Shown one piece after another: positions 47,253-60,976 of a stretch of 64,000 nt of DNA. Position 1 is the stretch's first letter. The number at the start of each line of letters is the position of its first letter. Location: contig ARYC01000670.1 of the NCBI GenBank assembly GCA_000711775.1, positions 53,034 to 117,033 of the forward strand. The letters are read 5' to 3'. Below the pieces are notes generated by a model. That model was not told where the DNA came from and did not search any database. It was given only the letters and a program-made list of their open reading frames with translations. This stretch comes from Oxytricha trifallax (Eukaryota; Ciliophora; Spirotrichea; Sporadotrichida; Oxytrichidae). A program made the position numbers and the translations under genes.

Positions 47253-50200
47253 TCATAGGTATTATTCCATATTTTCAGTTACCAAATTTCCAATCTTAAC
47301 TGCTTATTTATTGTAAAATTTTAAGTATTTTTATCTTGTTTGAAACTCAACTCCTTTTCTACCCATGAATATTTTCTTGTATTATTTTAACATTTATTCA
47401 TGATCTTATCTCACTCCGTGCAATTATACATAACTCTATAGCTCTTGTTAGATTGAATTTGATATAGTATTTATCTGTTGCTGATTTTATCTTTCAAAAT
47501 TCTATTGTAAATTTTGCTAATTTAAAGCAAAAATGTTTTAGCGGCCTTATTAGCCTTAGCTTAAATTGTTTCTTATCAAAAATGGGTTAGTTAAGAGGGC
47601 TGGAGGGTGTATAGACTGGTTTTAGGTTTAACGGTTTTATGTTTAGCTAGTTAAGGGAGAGGTCATTTGAATTAGATTTAACAAGTTTTGCTGAATAGTT
47701 TGATTGCTGCCAGGCTAATTTTGTTAAGTGTTAGAAATGAATGGATTAATCAAATTATTTGGTAGAGTAAATGGTCGATGTCTTCCTAAATTGGGTTATA
47801 TAGCTTGGACAACTACTTGATTTTGAAGATTCAAGTTATTATTTAAGATTGGTTATTAAGGGGAAACTGAACTTAGATTCGGTGAAGATATGGAAGAGTT
47901 AGGATCGGAAGTATCAGAAGAAGTCTGAGAAGTTGCATTAGATGTCTGAAAGTTTGTGTTGTTGTAGAATGTAAAATTTTGAGTTTCATCTCCAGCTATT
48001 TTGAACTTTTGGTTAAAATTTTCAAGAACCTAATTGGCTTCCAATTTTATGATTTCAAAAGCATTATCATCAATGTTTTAGAAAAATTTCTTAGCAAGTG
48101 GAATCAAAAGCTCCTAATACTATTTCAAAGAACTTATATCATTTTATAAATCTAATCTTGCTTAATGATAGTCTATCATGATTTTGTACATTACAAGTTC
48201 CTAAAATTAACTATTTAACCTATGAAATAAATCTTACCTTGCTATCAAGTTTTTTCTTTCTTACAACATAAGACAGTTCTTTTAGAGTAGGATAAACTAT
48301 TTCTTATTTACAAAAATGGCCTCTCTATAAACTCTGAATCTGATTGTATATCCGTTAACAAACCTGATTAATAAAATTATTCTTTTTAACAGCCACTTCG
48401 CAATTATTATTTTATCCTCTAAATCTTAAATCATGCATACCATCCAAAAATTCCCTCTCGTCCTCATCTTCTTCTAGAGCAAATAAGTCTACTTTCTTAT
48501 GCTTGAAAAGTCTCTCAAGTCTTGTCTGGATCAATAATGTTAAAGGACCAGTCTCTGAAAACAAGCATTTTTAATCCTTACTAATTTTTGGCAAAATAAT
48601 GTCAAATTCTTAAAGCCATTTTGGATGTGAGTATTTTCGGAGAGTTTTCATATCTCTTCTTTTCAATTATAGTTAAGCTTCTATTGTCCTTTCAGCATTT
48701 AAATTGTTCTAATAAGTGGGAGGTATGCTATAATGAAATCTGATTTATCTTTATGGAACAGTTATTGGCTAGAATCTTTAAACAGGGGATGAGCTATCGT
48801 TATTATGTGTGTTGCTAAAAAGATCCCTAAACAAGCGATTGAACATAGCCCTTTAATTTAAAATAGACTGATTATGATCTTCTGCATTATTTAAGGCTCT
48901 TTCATTTTAGCTAACACGATTTAGAGCTCATTCAGTTAAAAAATCATCAAAAACATCCCTGTTCGTAGTTCTAGTACTTTATCTTTAGCGATTTTGAGCA
49001 ATTGTTCCAAATGGATGTAAGAAACTTTCTTGTTCTGGTATTTCATTTGAATTTAAATGCGTTGGAGATTAATTCAAGCTTTCTAGCAATAGCTAGTCAT
49101 CCTCGTTTCTTGGTTCTTATGCCAATTATGATGCTTAATTTTCTTACTCAAGTTAATTTTCCAAATTTTAAACTGCATTTTCAATATTGATAAAATAGAT
49201 AAAAATAGGAAATTCAAGAAATTCATTTTAATCATTTGAAAAGTATTAATATTAACAGCCATGAATTAGGAGTATTAGTAATTTAAGTTTGATAAATATA
49301 ATTATGACCAAATTTAATTAAATTATTAAATATATATTTAATTGTACAGATTGTGCAAAAATATAATTATCCAACAAGGGTCGGTTGTGTGCAGATATAT
49401 TATATTAATTATTTTAAAAATATATAAATATTAATGGTGATGTAAAAGTGCGATGGCGTTAATATTTCACGGAGAGATTTGAAAATGACATTGTGTGCTT
49501 GATATCTAATGATGAAATCACTTTGCAGTATGACTTCCTTACATGACTTACCTAACTCGGTATAGGACAACAAGATTAAGTAATGATCTCAGTATGAATC
49601 TCCCGGGTTGTATGTGCACTCATGCCGTCACTGCTCTTGTTCGGTGGTTCAGCGAATGTCTCCAAAACTGGCATGTCCGCATAGATCGACTGCGCTCAAA
49701 TGAATTTCCCTAGCGACCACTCGAGATTTTCACATAGCGAGTTCCCTCATCACGGTGCATCACTTTCGTGCACAGAGCCAGTAGGGGTTCAAGGAGTAGT
49801 TATTCACAGCAGAGGAGCACGGATCATAATGACATTTTCATTTCTATGTAATTATATATTTGAATAATTTAATTTATATATCTGCACACAACCGACCCTT
49901 GTTGGCTAATTATATTTTTGCACAATCTGTACAATTAAATATATATTTAATAATTTAATTAAATTTGGTCATAATTATATTTAAATCAAATTTGAATTAC
50001 TAATACTCCTAATTCATGGCAGTTAATATTAATACTTTTCAAATGATTAAAATGAATTTCTTGAATTTCCTATTTTTATCTATTTTATCAATATTACCGA
50101 TGATGTAAAGTTATTCTTGGTTATTCTTAGACTCTTCAATTTATTCTCTTAAATCCATAAACTCTGAAACTGCTTATATAAGCTAATTATTGTTGTCACT

Positions 50201-51240
50201 TTCACTGTTTTATATTTACATGTTCTAGCTGTTTTCTAGATTATCTCCCTCAATACTTAAAATCTGAAGCAGCTATTCCTCAGCATCAAGCGATTAAAAT
50301 TAATTGTCATTTTAAATGCCTTCAACGAGATCAGTCTCCTCGTCATCCTGAACCTAATTCATCTCTTAATCGTTCTAACTTGACTAAATTGAGTTTCTCT
50401 CGAAATTTAAAAAGTAATCCAAACTTCTCATAATGTCTCCTTGAGAGTTGTGCTCAATAGAATCTTAAGAATTTCTGTTATTTTACTGCAATTCAACTAG
50501 TTAACTGTTTTCTCTCCCAAACTATCTCACTGATAGTTCTGATTGAGAATCTGAAGATTCTGAAGAGCTGCTTGAAGTTGAAGAAGATCATGATACCTAG
50601 TTTTAATTATTAGAAGCCTAATTTATTAATTGATTCGTTCTATTTTAAATGGCTTAAATCTGCTATGGAAGAGGGACTACTGGGTAACTGACTCCATTTA
50701 TGCTTATTGAGGTTGGAAGCTCAAAGCTCTATGGTATATTTCCAATATTTAAAAACTAAGACAATCTTTCTAAAGCCGAACTACTCTATTACTAATTTTA
50801 AACTGAAGTCTATAAGGGTCTACTTTGATTTTGCTAATTAATAGGAGCGTTTTAATTTACAATTCTTAGCTAGTTTAAATCCATCATTCTTTGCAAGTTT
50901 TGTACATGTTGAGCTAGCTCTTAATCGGTAAATATAGATGAAAATATTTGTTAAAGTTGAAGAGCATTATTGTTTTAGTTGCTTGAACTATTATTTGGTT
51001 GCATCAAATTTGGTTAAGTTTAATTTAATTATTATAATTATTATTATACTTAAGCTTACTGTTGATTTCCTTAACTCTAATTTTAATTTTAGTCTGCGTT
51101 TTACATTTGTCAAAAATTTAAATTTTCTTGTACTACATCTTAACTCTGTGAATTTCAATCTTCTTAATTTATTAAAATTCTTATCAAATTCTAATCGTCA
51201 ACATCGTCAGAATCATTTAAGTTTAAGTTTTGATTTAGAA
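47253..51240 (-). CDS. Glutamine-rich protein of unknown function, interrupted by a foldback element
   Basis: Minus strand, TGA at 47255-47253; start unresolved, perhaps near 51,240. From upstream to downstream: a Q/N-rich start, LERLSQFLNIGNIPQSFELP, a Ser run (SSSTSSSSSESSD), an acidic/Q region, then after the foldback (49,189-50,089) HLNSNEIPEQESFLHPFG. A more globular part follows: KWLQEFDIILPKISKDQKCL, LERLFKHKKVDLFALEED, REFLDGMHDLRF, KQEIVYPTLKELSYVVRKKK. Helices MIDYHQARLDLQND and FKIAGDETQNF precede a long N/Q/P-rich tail. An intron begins after KKLDSK near 48,240. Two in-frame TGA codons (50,588-50,590; 48,928-48,930) interrupt an otherwise intact frame. No family recognised. Confidence 0.6.
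49189..50089. mobile_element. 901 bp foldback element with GC-rich core, acting as an IES
   Basis: Terminal inverted repeats of about 215 bp (49,189-49,403 and about 49,875-50,089) flank a core at about 49,438-49,860. AATATT lies on both sides (49,183-49,188; 50,090-50,095). Removing the element and one copy gives QLYIIGNIENAVQNLENQ on the minus strand. The core is much more GC-rich than anything nearby and has no long frame on either strand. A 50 bp stretch near the inner end of each repeat holds GGGTCGGTTGTGTGCAG. It could be a foldback transposon carrying a captured non-coding segment. Origin unknown. Confidence 0.88.
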
Positions 51241-51738
51241 TAATTAAATCTCATTCTTAATTATTTATTTATCCTCGAATGAATGGGATTACAAAGAATC
51301 ACTAACTGGATATTTCTTCATAATTATTTGCAATATTTTAGATTTAAATATTTGGAGATTATACATTGGAGTTTGAAGGGTTTAATTGGGGTTAGTCTTG
51401 TGGCATGGTAAAATGGGAGGCTTAAATCAAAATAACTTTTCAATAAATACTATTATGAATTATTAAGATTTTATTTATTAATATTCAATTAACTATCTAT
51501 AACATATTTAGATAGTGTAAATAAATTGTAATTAAGCATAATTGTTGTTAATATAAAATTCTATTAGTGACCAAAATTAATCTACAAAATATAAACGATT
51601 TAAATATTTATGTCTTAAAATAAATATCTTGAATATTTATAAATTTTATTGAAAAATATACTTGATAACGAAGCTTGCAAGATTTATAAGCAATATTATG
51701 ATTAAACAATAGGGATATTTATTACATAGTAGTAACTC
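51241..51738. other. AT-rich intergenic region
   Basis: About 500 bp between the start of the Q-rich gene and the end of the Kelch gene, both on the minus strand. A G-rich patch at about 51,365-51,415 (TTGGGGTTAGT) looks faintly like a TBE end but has no partner. Otherwise nothing recognised. Confidence 0.5.
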
Positions 51739-53295
51739 TCAAATCTTAATTTTCTTCTAGAATTGCCATTAGTCATTTTTGAATTGATATAATTTGTAAG
51801 TCTACCAGTCGACAGTCAAAACTCCAAAAACTTTCAGAAATATTGTGTAAAACTTATTTAATTATAAAGTACTAAAGCTCGAGATTCTTTATAAGTTTTA
51901 ATTAGACAAATAATCTGGAAATAAAAAACTATAATTTTTAGGGTTTTATTAGTGTAAACTGAACGGTTAAGGGGATCTGCAATAGTGGGAACTTGAAAAG
52001 GAAATATATTATCTTTAAGTTCATTGTAAGCTTTTCTTATAGAGTTAGTCTGAGTGTTTAGGAAGAATGTTTCGTTCGAGAACTAGCCACAGAAACCTCC
52101 AACGATTAAGATTTCATTATCGTTGACTTAGCAAACACCGGAGCCTTGTCTAGGTTACAAGAGAGCCATGTTAGCAATCTCTAATTTAACCCAGGTCTTT
52201 TTGAGAGAATTCTGAATGCTGTTAGGGTCAAATTCAAGTCTCTCAATTGAGTTCAGATACTTCTTGGTCTCGTTAGAGATACCGCAGAAAATGTAAACGA
52301 ACTTGCTTTGGAAGGAACAACTTGAGTGGTAGTGTCTGCCTTAGTTGAACATAGCTAACTCAACCCAGGCATCTTGACGAGTATCGTACATCTCAGTTTT
52401 GTTTGGGGCTTTGTCAGTATCCTTTCTTGAGCCTGTAACAAAGATAAATGTCTCTCCAAGAGTGCAGCAAGAGTGACCATGACGAGGATACTTCATCTTC
52501 TGCTTTTATTGGAGTGCATAGCTTGGACCGCTCTTAACAATTTCATTCATTTGGAACATGGTCTCTGGGACTGAGTTGAAATCACCGCCACCTACAATGA
52601 AAACTCTAGTCTGAACTAATCCAATCTGGATTGCTTAGAAATTGTGAGGGAAATTAATGGGGTATATTATTTTATGTTTAATAATTTTTATTAATCAAAT
52701 TAAATAAAAAATATTCATTTTATATACCCCACAATAAATTAGTAAGGCAATTGACTTCATGGCTTGTGACTTGTTGAGTTCTGCTGTTGAAGATGTAGAA
52801 CTTTTTCGAATCCTTCTCCATGATGTGAATCAGAATCTCTGTATACTGTATTGCTTGAGCAGGCTAAATCTGTTGCTAAATTGCTTATTGAGTCTCAGCC
52901 TTTCTAATATTCTCAATGACAACATCTTAAGCTGAATCAGCATTTGCACCATCGCAAACTGGAATGTGCTTCACCATCTCATTGTAAGTACGCTTGTTTC
53001 CTCCGCACTTTGGGCATGAAAACACAAGCTTCTCCATGACTTCTTTGACAGTACGATGAATTTCAACCAGAGGGTCCTGAGAGTTGCATTTTTTATCAAC
53101 GCACTACCACTTGCTATTCTTGGAAATCAAATTGTTACTGCAGTCGAAGCAATAGAGGGATGCACAGCGAGAACACTCTTTGGGCTAGTACACAACGAGA
53201 CGACAAATTTTGCAAAGGAAATGGTCAATGACATCTGGCAACTCTGTTGGCATAAACTGAGTAGACTGAATGTCCAAAATATACTTAGCTTCCAT
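51739..53295 (-). CDS. RING / TRAF-type zinc finger / Kelch-repeat protein
   Basis: Minus strand, ATG 53295-53293, TGA 51741-51739. The N-terminus has a RING-like finger: CKICRLVVYQPKECSRCASL, YCFDCSNNLIS and CVDKKC. A TRAF-type finger CPKCGGNKRTYNEMVKHIPV precedes a helical linker (QAIQQQIQPAQAIQYTEIL). Kelch repeats follow: TRVFIVGGGDFN, MKYPRHGHSCCTLGETFIFV, GRHYHSSCSFQSKFVYIFCG, ARQGSGVC-like PRQGSGVCQVNDNEILIVGG. This suggests an E3 ubiquitin ligase with a Kelch substrate-binding propeller; the RING-TRAF-Kelch order is common in ciliates (family knowledge, from memory). IESs 52657-52735 and 51833-51955 are solved. Confidence 0.88.
51833..51955. other. IES, 123 bp, pointer AAACT
   Basis: AAACT at 51828-51832 and 51956-51960. 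Excision gives DPLNRSVFGVLTVDWQTY on the minus strand. Confidence 0.87.
52657..52735. other. IES, 79 bp, pointer AAATTA, with internal inverted repeat
   Basis: AAATTA at 52651-52656 and 52736-52741. Excision gives NCLTNFPHNFQAIQIG. GGGGTATAT near its left edge is mirrored by ATATACCCC near its right edge. Confidence 0.88.
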
Positions 53296-53655
53296 GATTT
53301 AATAATGAATTTAAAGTATAAAAATATATTTAAGCTCAGATTACATTCAAGATTAAAGACCAAATTTTTCATCATAAATATTTTAGTAAAATTAGATTTG
53401 TTTTTTGGAGAATTTCCTTTTTTCCTTCACATATTTTTGTTAATCTTATTAGTTGATGAAATTTAATAGTGTGTATCATACCATTAAGTTAAAATTACAT
53501 CTCAAAAGCGTAATTTTAATACCTCTCTATAACTTTTAAAATAGCAATCCCTTAATTTAAACTATTTAAGTCAATTTATACCATTTTCAAAGTCGAGAGA
53601 AAAAATTCAGAATATGTTGTAACAGACTTTCTAGAATCTTAATAGAATACAAAAT
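53296..53655. other. AT-rich divergent intergenic region
   Basis: 360 bp between the divergent Kelch and kinase genes. Nothing recognised; probably promoters of both. Confidence 0.5.
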
Positions 53656-56600
53656 ATGCAGCAGCAATATCAACCTTCGCTCCCTTAGCTTTACAATCAA
53701 TCTTTAACTTAGCCTTAACTAAATCAGTAACTTTTATAATAATAAAGAAATAGATCAAAGTAAAATTTATTGATTCAGCAAATTGCTCCAATGTAAAGTA
53801 TCTACTAAAACCTTCCAAATTAGTTATCTAATAACTAGATAGAAGCAAACACCATTCTGAAAAATAGATACATACTTAAGCAAGAACTTGGTCAAGGTTC
53901 ATTTAGTAGGTTTAATATCAATTTCTTTTAAACTTTATTATAGGTATCATATATCAAGCTTTTGATATGCATACATGAATGAATATTGCAGTTAAAATTG
54001 AAAAGAAAGACAAAGCTAGAAAGATTTTACAGAATGAGTACTAATTTCTAGAGAGATTAAATGGTATCTACTTACAATTTTTTTCTAAACAATTTTTCAT
54101 AAATAGGACAACCTCATATTCAACAACAATTAAATGTATAAATGATATTATATGCTATTATTTTTAAAGATTGTTCGAACATATGGATTTGAGAATCAAG
54201 AAGCTTACAACATGGAAAACTTCATAGTAATGGATTTGAAAGGAATAAATTTAGCAAACTATAAAAAATAATAGAAGATACAATCAGAACTACATGCATT
54301 GGACATTTTACTCTAAGCTCTATAAGCTATTTAAGATATGCATTAAGAAGGAATCATTCATCGGGATGTCAAACCTGTAAGTGACTTTATCATTCTCTTT
54401 TTGTATTTATAAAAACAATTTTAAAGTCAAACTTTGTGATGGGAAGCAGACCTGAAGAGTAAGAAAAAGTCTTCCTAGTGGATTTTGGGTTAGCAAAAGA
54501 TCACATAGATAAATATACTGGAAGACCTCAAGAAGCAAGAAAAAATATAGATTTCAGAGGAACTATCCCATATGCAAGTGTAAATGCTCATCTAAAAAAG
54601 GACCTTGGGAGAAGAGATGATATGTGGGGCTTCTTTTATATGATGTTAGAGTTTCTTGAAGAACTGTTTTGTCATAATTTTATGTATTGATTTTATTTAA
54701 CCTCTTATCTGGAAGTCAAGTAAGCAAATTTCAAGCTAAAACTTAATTTCTTGTAGAAAATAACAAAGATTAAGTAAGAGATATGAAAGTTGATGCACTA
54801 AAGAAGCCTTAAATATACCTTTTTCCTAATTTAGGAATCAAATATCGTCAAGTTAAGGAAATTTTTTGGGAAATAAAATCATTTATTAATAAAAGTTTTG
54901 CTTAATTAATTTTAAGTTCCATTCAATTTTTGATTCTTTAATTCGGTTAAAGTATCATTCATAGCCTTAGTACGATTTTATTAGGTAAGCAAAGCCATGA
55001 TAACTTAATTATTTAATAGAAATAAGCTTAAAGAAATGTAAATTCAATTTCTACATCGAAATGGAACTCCCTAGACTTTGATAAACAACTATATTCAGTC
55101 ATTTTAGTAGAAGCCTTATATGTGCAATCGACCATTTACACAATTCAACCAAATTAATCAATTTTAACAATTAAACTAGCAGTAAAATCCCTTGTCTTTT
55201 GGCTAAATTAACAATAACTTATCTGCACCCCTTCAAAAGCAATACTTCCTTATAGATTAAAACTAATAACAAAGCTAGCCAATTATGTACAATTAGAATT
55301 TAATTGGTTAGGATAACTTAGATTTGTTTAGCAATTACTAATAAAGGCAAATCCTTAATTAAAATACTGGATCCTTCTTGCCTTAGAACTAGTATAACAA
55401 TTTAAGTTAATATTTCACAATTATTTCAATTTAAATTTTTTATAATGCTTCTAATTCATGAATTAGGGATAGCAAGGAGTACAAGGATTCAATAATTTCT
55501 TTATGTAAGATTTCTAAAATTAATCCCAAATTCCTCAATAAAACCTTCATTAAAACTTGCATGACAAGTAGCCATAAGAGAGCGTCGCTATATAGAACTG
55601 CAATAATGAAAATATACCAAATAAACGAGAGTAAAAACATCTTGAAAAGCTAATGTAGTAACTTCCAATCAGAATGATTTAGTAGAACTCTGGAAATTTT
55701 TCTAACTAGTTGTAAAACATGAATTATGGAATTATTCCAGATCAGGAACAGAAAATCTCAACTTAAAAGAAGCTCCTTTAAAATTTGAACATACAGAACA
55801 ATACCTAATAGTGTGATTAATCGACTAATCCCACTACAAATTAGCTCTTCGTAAATAACTCTTAGAGCACCTTTGGTTAAAAACTAAGAGATGAGTTGCA
55901 ATCAGAACCTTAGACGCAGGAAGACGATGACCAGAAAAATAGCAATCAATTCTTCTTAAAAGATTAAGCTAGTTAACATCAAAATGCGGCTAATCTAATT
56001 TCTGATAAAGATGAAACTTCAGTTGAAGAATAGAGTGAGAAGAGATATTAACAAAACAAGTTTTAGCACTAAATTCTTAATCATAATTGTCCAACTAATT
56101 TGAATGATATAATGGCAGTTCCAAATGTCTTCGATTAACAATAATAATATTTTTTCAAGAACTAGTAGCAAGTTAGTTAGCAAGTTTTATTGTAATATTA
56201 GCTTTTTTATAAGGAATTATAGATATAAATTTGAATTTTTAAATCTTTTACATTACATAATTTAACTTTTAGCTAAAGAGATTTATTCAACTAAATTAAA
56301 TCAATCTCTAAGAATTTACATTTTTATTCATTTTAGTTTATTGACCTTTGAGATTTTATCATTAAAAAGGAGTTGTTTTTATGATTCCTAACAATTTTTT
56401 TATAACATAATAAATCATCAAGACTTTTCGGCTAAAAAAATTGTTAATGTTTCTAGAGACAAAGAATTTTTATCATTATTTGACTATTGTAAGTAACAAT
56501 TAGCAAGTTAATAATATGCAATAAAATTTCTAAACTACAAGTAAATAGCAACATTAATAGAATATTTTCAACAACTATTTAAACAATAAACAGCCTTAGC

Positions 56601-56738
56601 TTTTGTTAAAATCTGATAATGCCCCAAATAGAAAGAGAGGAAGACCTAAGGGATCTAAAAACAAAAGTAAGGGATATTCAAATTAAAATGGTACTTCTAT
56701 TTCAACCTTAAAAGCCTTTAAGAATGATCAAAATTGAG
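53656..56738 (+). CDS. CK1/TTBK-like protein kinase with Q-rich tail and AT-hook
   Basis: ATG 53656, TGA near 56,736-56,738. After a Q-rich leader the kinase begins RYILKQELGQGSFS and continues IAVKIEKKDKARKIL (Lys of subdomain II), FIVMDLKGINLANYKK, GIIHRDVKPSNFVMG (catalytic loop), FLVDFGLAKDHIDKYTG (DFG), FRGTIPYASVNAHLKKDLGR and DDMWGFFYMMLEF. RGT.(P/R)YASVNAH and the DD(L/M)W motif are typical of casein kinase 1 and tau-tubulin kinases. A long Q/N-rich tail follows, ending with KRGRPKGSKNKSKG, a canonical AT-hook, which suggests DNA or nuclear localisation. Inserts occur at about 53,905-53,940, 54,060-54,170, 54,375-54,430, 54,650-54,760 and 55,420-55,640, with borders approximate. Confidence 0.87.
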
Positions 56739-56860
56739 TGTATTGTAAGCTATATTTTAATTTCTTTACTAAAAATTCAATTATCTTTTAAATTTTATTT
56801 TTGTTCAAAAAATTTATTTAATAGAAAATGCCATCGATTTGAAAGGATTAAAGCTTAATA

Positions 56861-58744
<1,884 letters not shown>

Positions 58745-58776
58745 TTGACGGGGTGAGGCAAGTTTTCTGGGAGGTG

Positions 58777-58779
58777 AAT
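58777..58779. repeat. AAT target duplication at the TBE-a left end
   Basis: AAT immediately precedes CAAAACTTCAAAACCC. It fits the ANT target rule of TBE elements. The right-hand copy lies beyond the window. Confidence 0.7.
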
Positions 58780-60174
58780 CAAAACTTCAAAACCCTTTCA
58801 GTAGTTTGATTGAGTTTTTGATTGATAAAAGTAGACTATTAGTGCAAACTTTATTAGGGTTTTAGTAGGGTTAATGTTTGGGTTAAGGGTTATAATGTAG
58901 TTTAAATTAGTGTGTAATGCAATTGTTTTATTTTTATTATTCCCTCAAACAGTACTTTGGCATCATGAGGCAGCTTTCTAAACTTTATTTCTCCTATCCA
59001 ACTTACAATTTAGTCTATTGTATGGTCAGCTCTGTGATTAGGCTTAATAATTATCTACTCAGCCATATCTTTCATTCTACATTTTATTTTATTTTAGTCT
59101 AGATATTGCTGTATTCTCTGTTTTGAATCTTACTCTCTTTTACAGCTATAGTAATCATTTCTTGCCATATCACATTCACAAATTATTGCTGCTAAAGCCC
59201 ATATATACCACTTAATATCACCATATCTCCAGTCCTCTCTTTCTGGAAAGTATCCAATAGTACCATACACGTTGCCAAGTCCTAAAGCTTCAACTCTCTA
59301 TGATCTATTGAAATCTATTATTACTACTCTGAGAGGTGAAAAGTCAAGCATAATATTCTCAGGCTTCAAATCTCTATGAACATATCCAAGAGTGTGCAGC
59401 TCCTCAATGCTTTTGCAAATATTTGTAAGAATAAGAGGTAACTACTTTGGTATCCTTTAATCTTAAATGTATTCTCTTAATGTCATTTAGTATTGAGGAA
59501 GAAGAAAAGCAACATGATCTTGAGCAAGGAGAATTGCATCGAGCTTAATTATAAATCTGCACTCTCTTTCCCTTGCTTTAGTAAGAGCTTAGTACTCATT
59601 GACAAATTCCAATTGATACTTGTCATCGCATTTAAAGTAGTTGAATGGATAAATCTTGTATGCGAACTGCTTATCAGTTATGACCTTTTTCTCAAACTTG
59701 TCCTCAAGTATAAGATAACTTTCCTTACATTCTTTAAGGTCAATTACATTTAAAATTGGAAGCTTTAGTGCTTGTATCTTCAGAGTGATTTTAAATATCT
59801 CAGAAGCTGGACGGTTTCTCACTGCTTTAATAAGCTTATTTTCTTTCTTAAGTCTTTGTTCCAAGGATTCTAAAGGGTCTCTTGGCTTTCATTTTTTAAG
59901 GAAGACCTCACCAGTCTCAGGATCTATGACTTCAAACTTCTTGCCATGATGGTTTTATAGGTGAACTTTTAAATCCCTTGAATGGTTATATTGCTTATAG
60001 CAATAAGAGCAAAAATATTTTCCATCTTTCTTATCATGCTTAAGATAGAGCTTGTTAGAATGCTACTCTAAGATATGACGCTTGAGAGCAGATTTATAAG
60101 TGAAGTTCTTCTCACACTCTTCACATAAATGTAATGCTTTAATTTTCTTTTTTCTCTTCCTCCTCTTCAACCAT
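58779..60174 (-). CDS. TBE-a 57 kDa zinc-finger/kinase protein
   Basis: Minus strand, ATG 60174-60172; open to TGA at 58781-58779, in the terminal repeat. Two C2H2 fingers are visible: [20 protein letters not shown] and [21 protein letters not shown] kinase-like domain follows with [15 protein letters not shown] and [16 protein letters not shown]; note DFN rather than DFG. This zinc-finger plus kinase layout identifies the TBE 57 kDa ORF. Its job in transposition is unknown. The frame appears intact. Confidence 0.9.
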
Positions 60175-60614
60175 TTTTATTGGAACTTCGAATTGAAGAT
60201 TAAATAATTATTAAAACTTAAAATGACAATATAAATTGCATTTATATTTAACAACTGAATTGTTATTCAAAGTCTGAGACCTAAGGTTAGAGAATTTGAG
60301 GTTCATACTAGGTAGAGGCATCACAAGTCTAAATTTTCTTTTAATTCATGAAAGAAAGTTTCTGCTGGCTAATACCAAGCAATGCCGCTTTTCTTAGTAA
60401 GTTGCCGCTCATTTTATAAGTACTATTAATAATTATATAAGCTGTTTAAATTCTACCTTTATAAACAAGCAAGAGCATATCCTCATAGATTTAGAGAGGT
60501 TTAATGGGAACAGAGTGCGAGACAATAGTTTTACATTTTTTAACATTAGATATAATTTATATACTATTCCATCCATTTTATACATTAAAATGCACCTAAA
60601 TTTGTTTTGTGGAG

Positions 60615-60757
60615 TTAGGTGGTGCTCCTAAATCTGATAATGTAAATTTAGGAGGGGAGGTTTTAAAATTTAATTTTTTTAATGCACCACCTAATACGGT
60701 TTGAACTTTAATTTAACCTCCTAATTAATTTTTAAATATATTAGGAGCACCACCTAA
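60615..60757. mobile_element. 143 bp inverted-repeat insert within TBE-a
   Basis: A perfect 17 bp inverted repeat, TTAGGTGGTGCTCCTAA at 60,615-60,631 and its complement at 60,741-60,757, bounds an AT-rich interior. Could be a tiny MITE that landed in the spacer between the 57 kDa and 22 kDa genes, or a TBE regulatory hairpin. Confidence 0.6.
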
Positions 60758-60976
60758 TTAAATTAATTATTATTAGGAGCAATTTAATGGAGAAAGTTTA
60801 AGAAAAATTGAAGTAAAACTCTGAAACTTGGAGAAAGTTCCTCCATCTTTCTCTATATGTGTGATTCAGGTGGACCTCCAAGTGGATCTCCCTATTTAGT
60901 AGTAAAATTTTAGTAAGTTCAGAATGGATATCCATAATTTTTAATTTCATAAACATTTATAGAAACTGGAAGCAAG

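Noticed and set aside
49438..49860. tRNA, 5S rRNA or SRP RNA in the GC-rich foldback core
   Set aside because: No convincing A and B boxes, cloverleaf or conserved SRP/5S motifs by eye; left as an unknown non-coding core.
50938..51243. 101-codon standard-code frame on the plus strand
   Set aside because: It exists only because the minus strand is Q/N-rich (TAA/TAG rich). The product is low-complexity and the minus strand fits the adjacent gene better.
51365..51415. G-rich TTGGGGTTAGT patch resembling a TBE or telomere end
   Set aside because: Too short, without an inverted partner, ANT duplication or TBE genes nearby.
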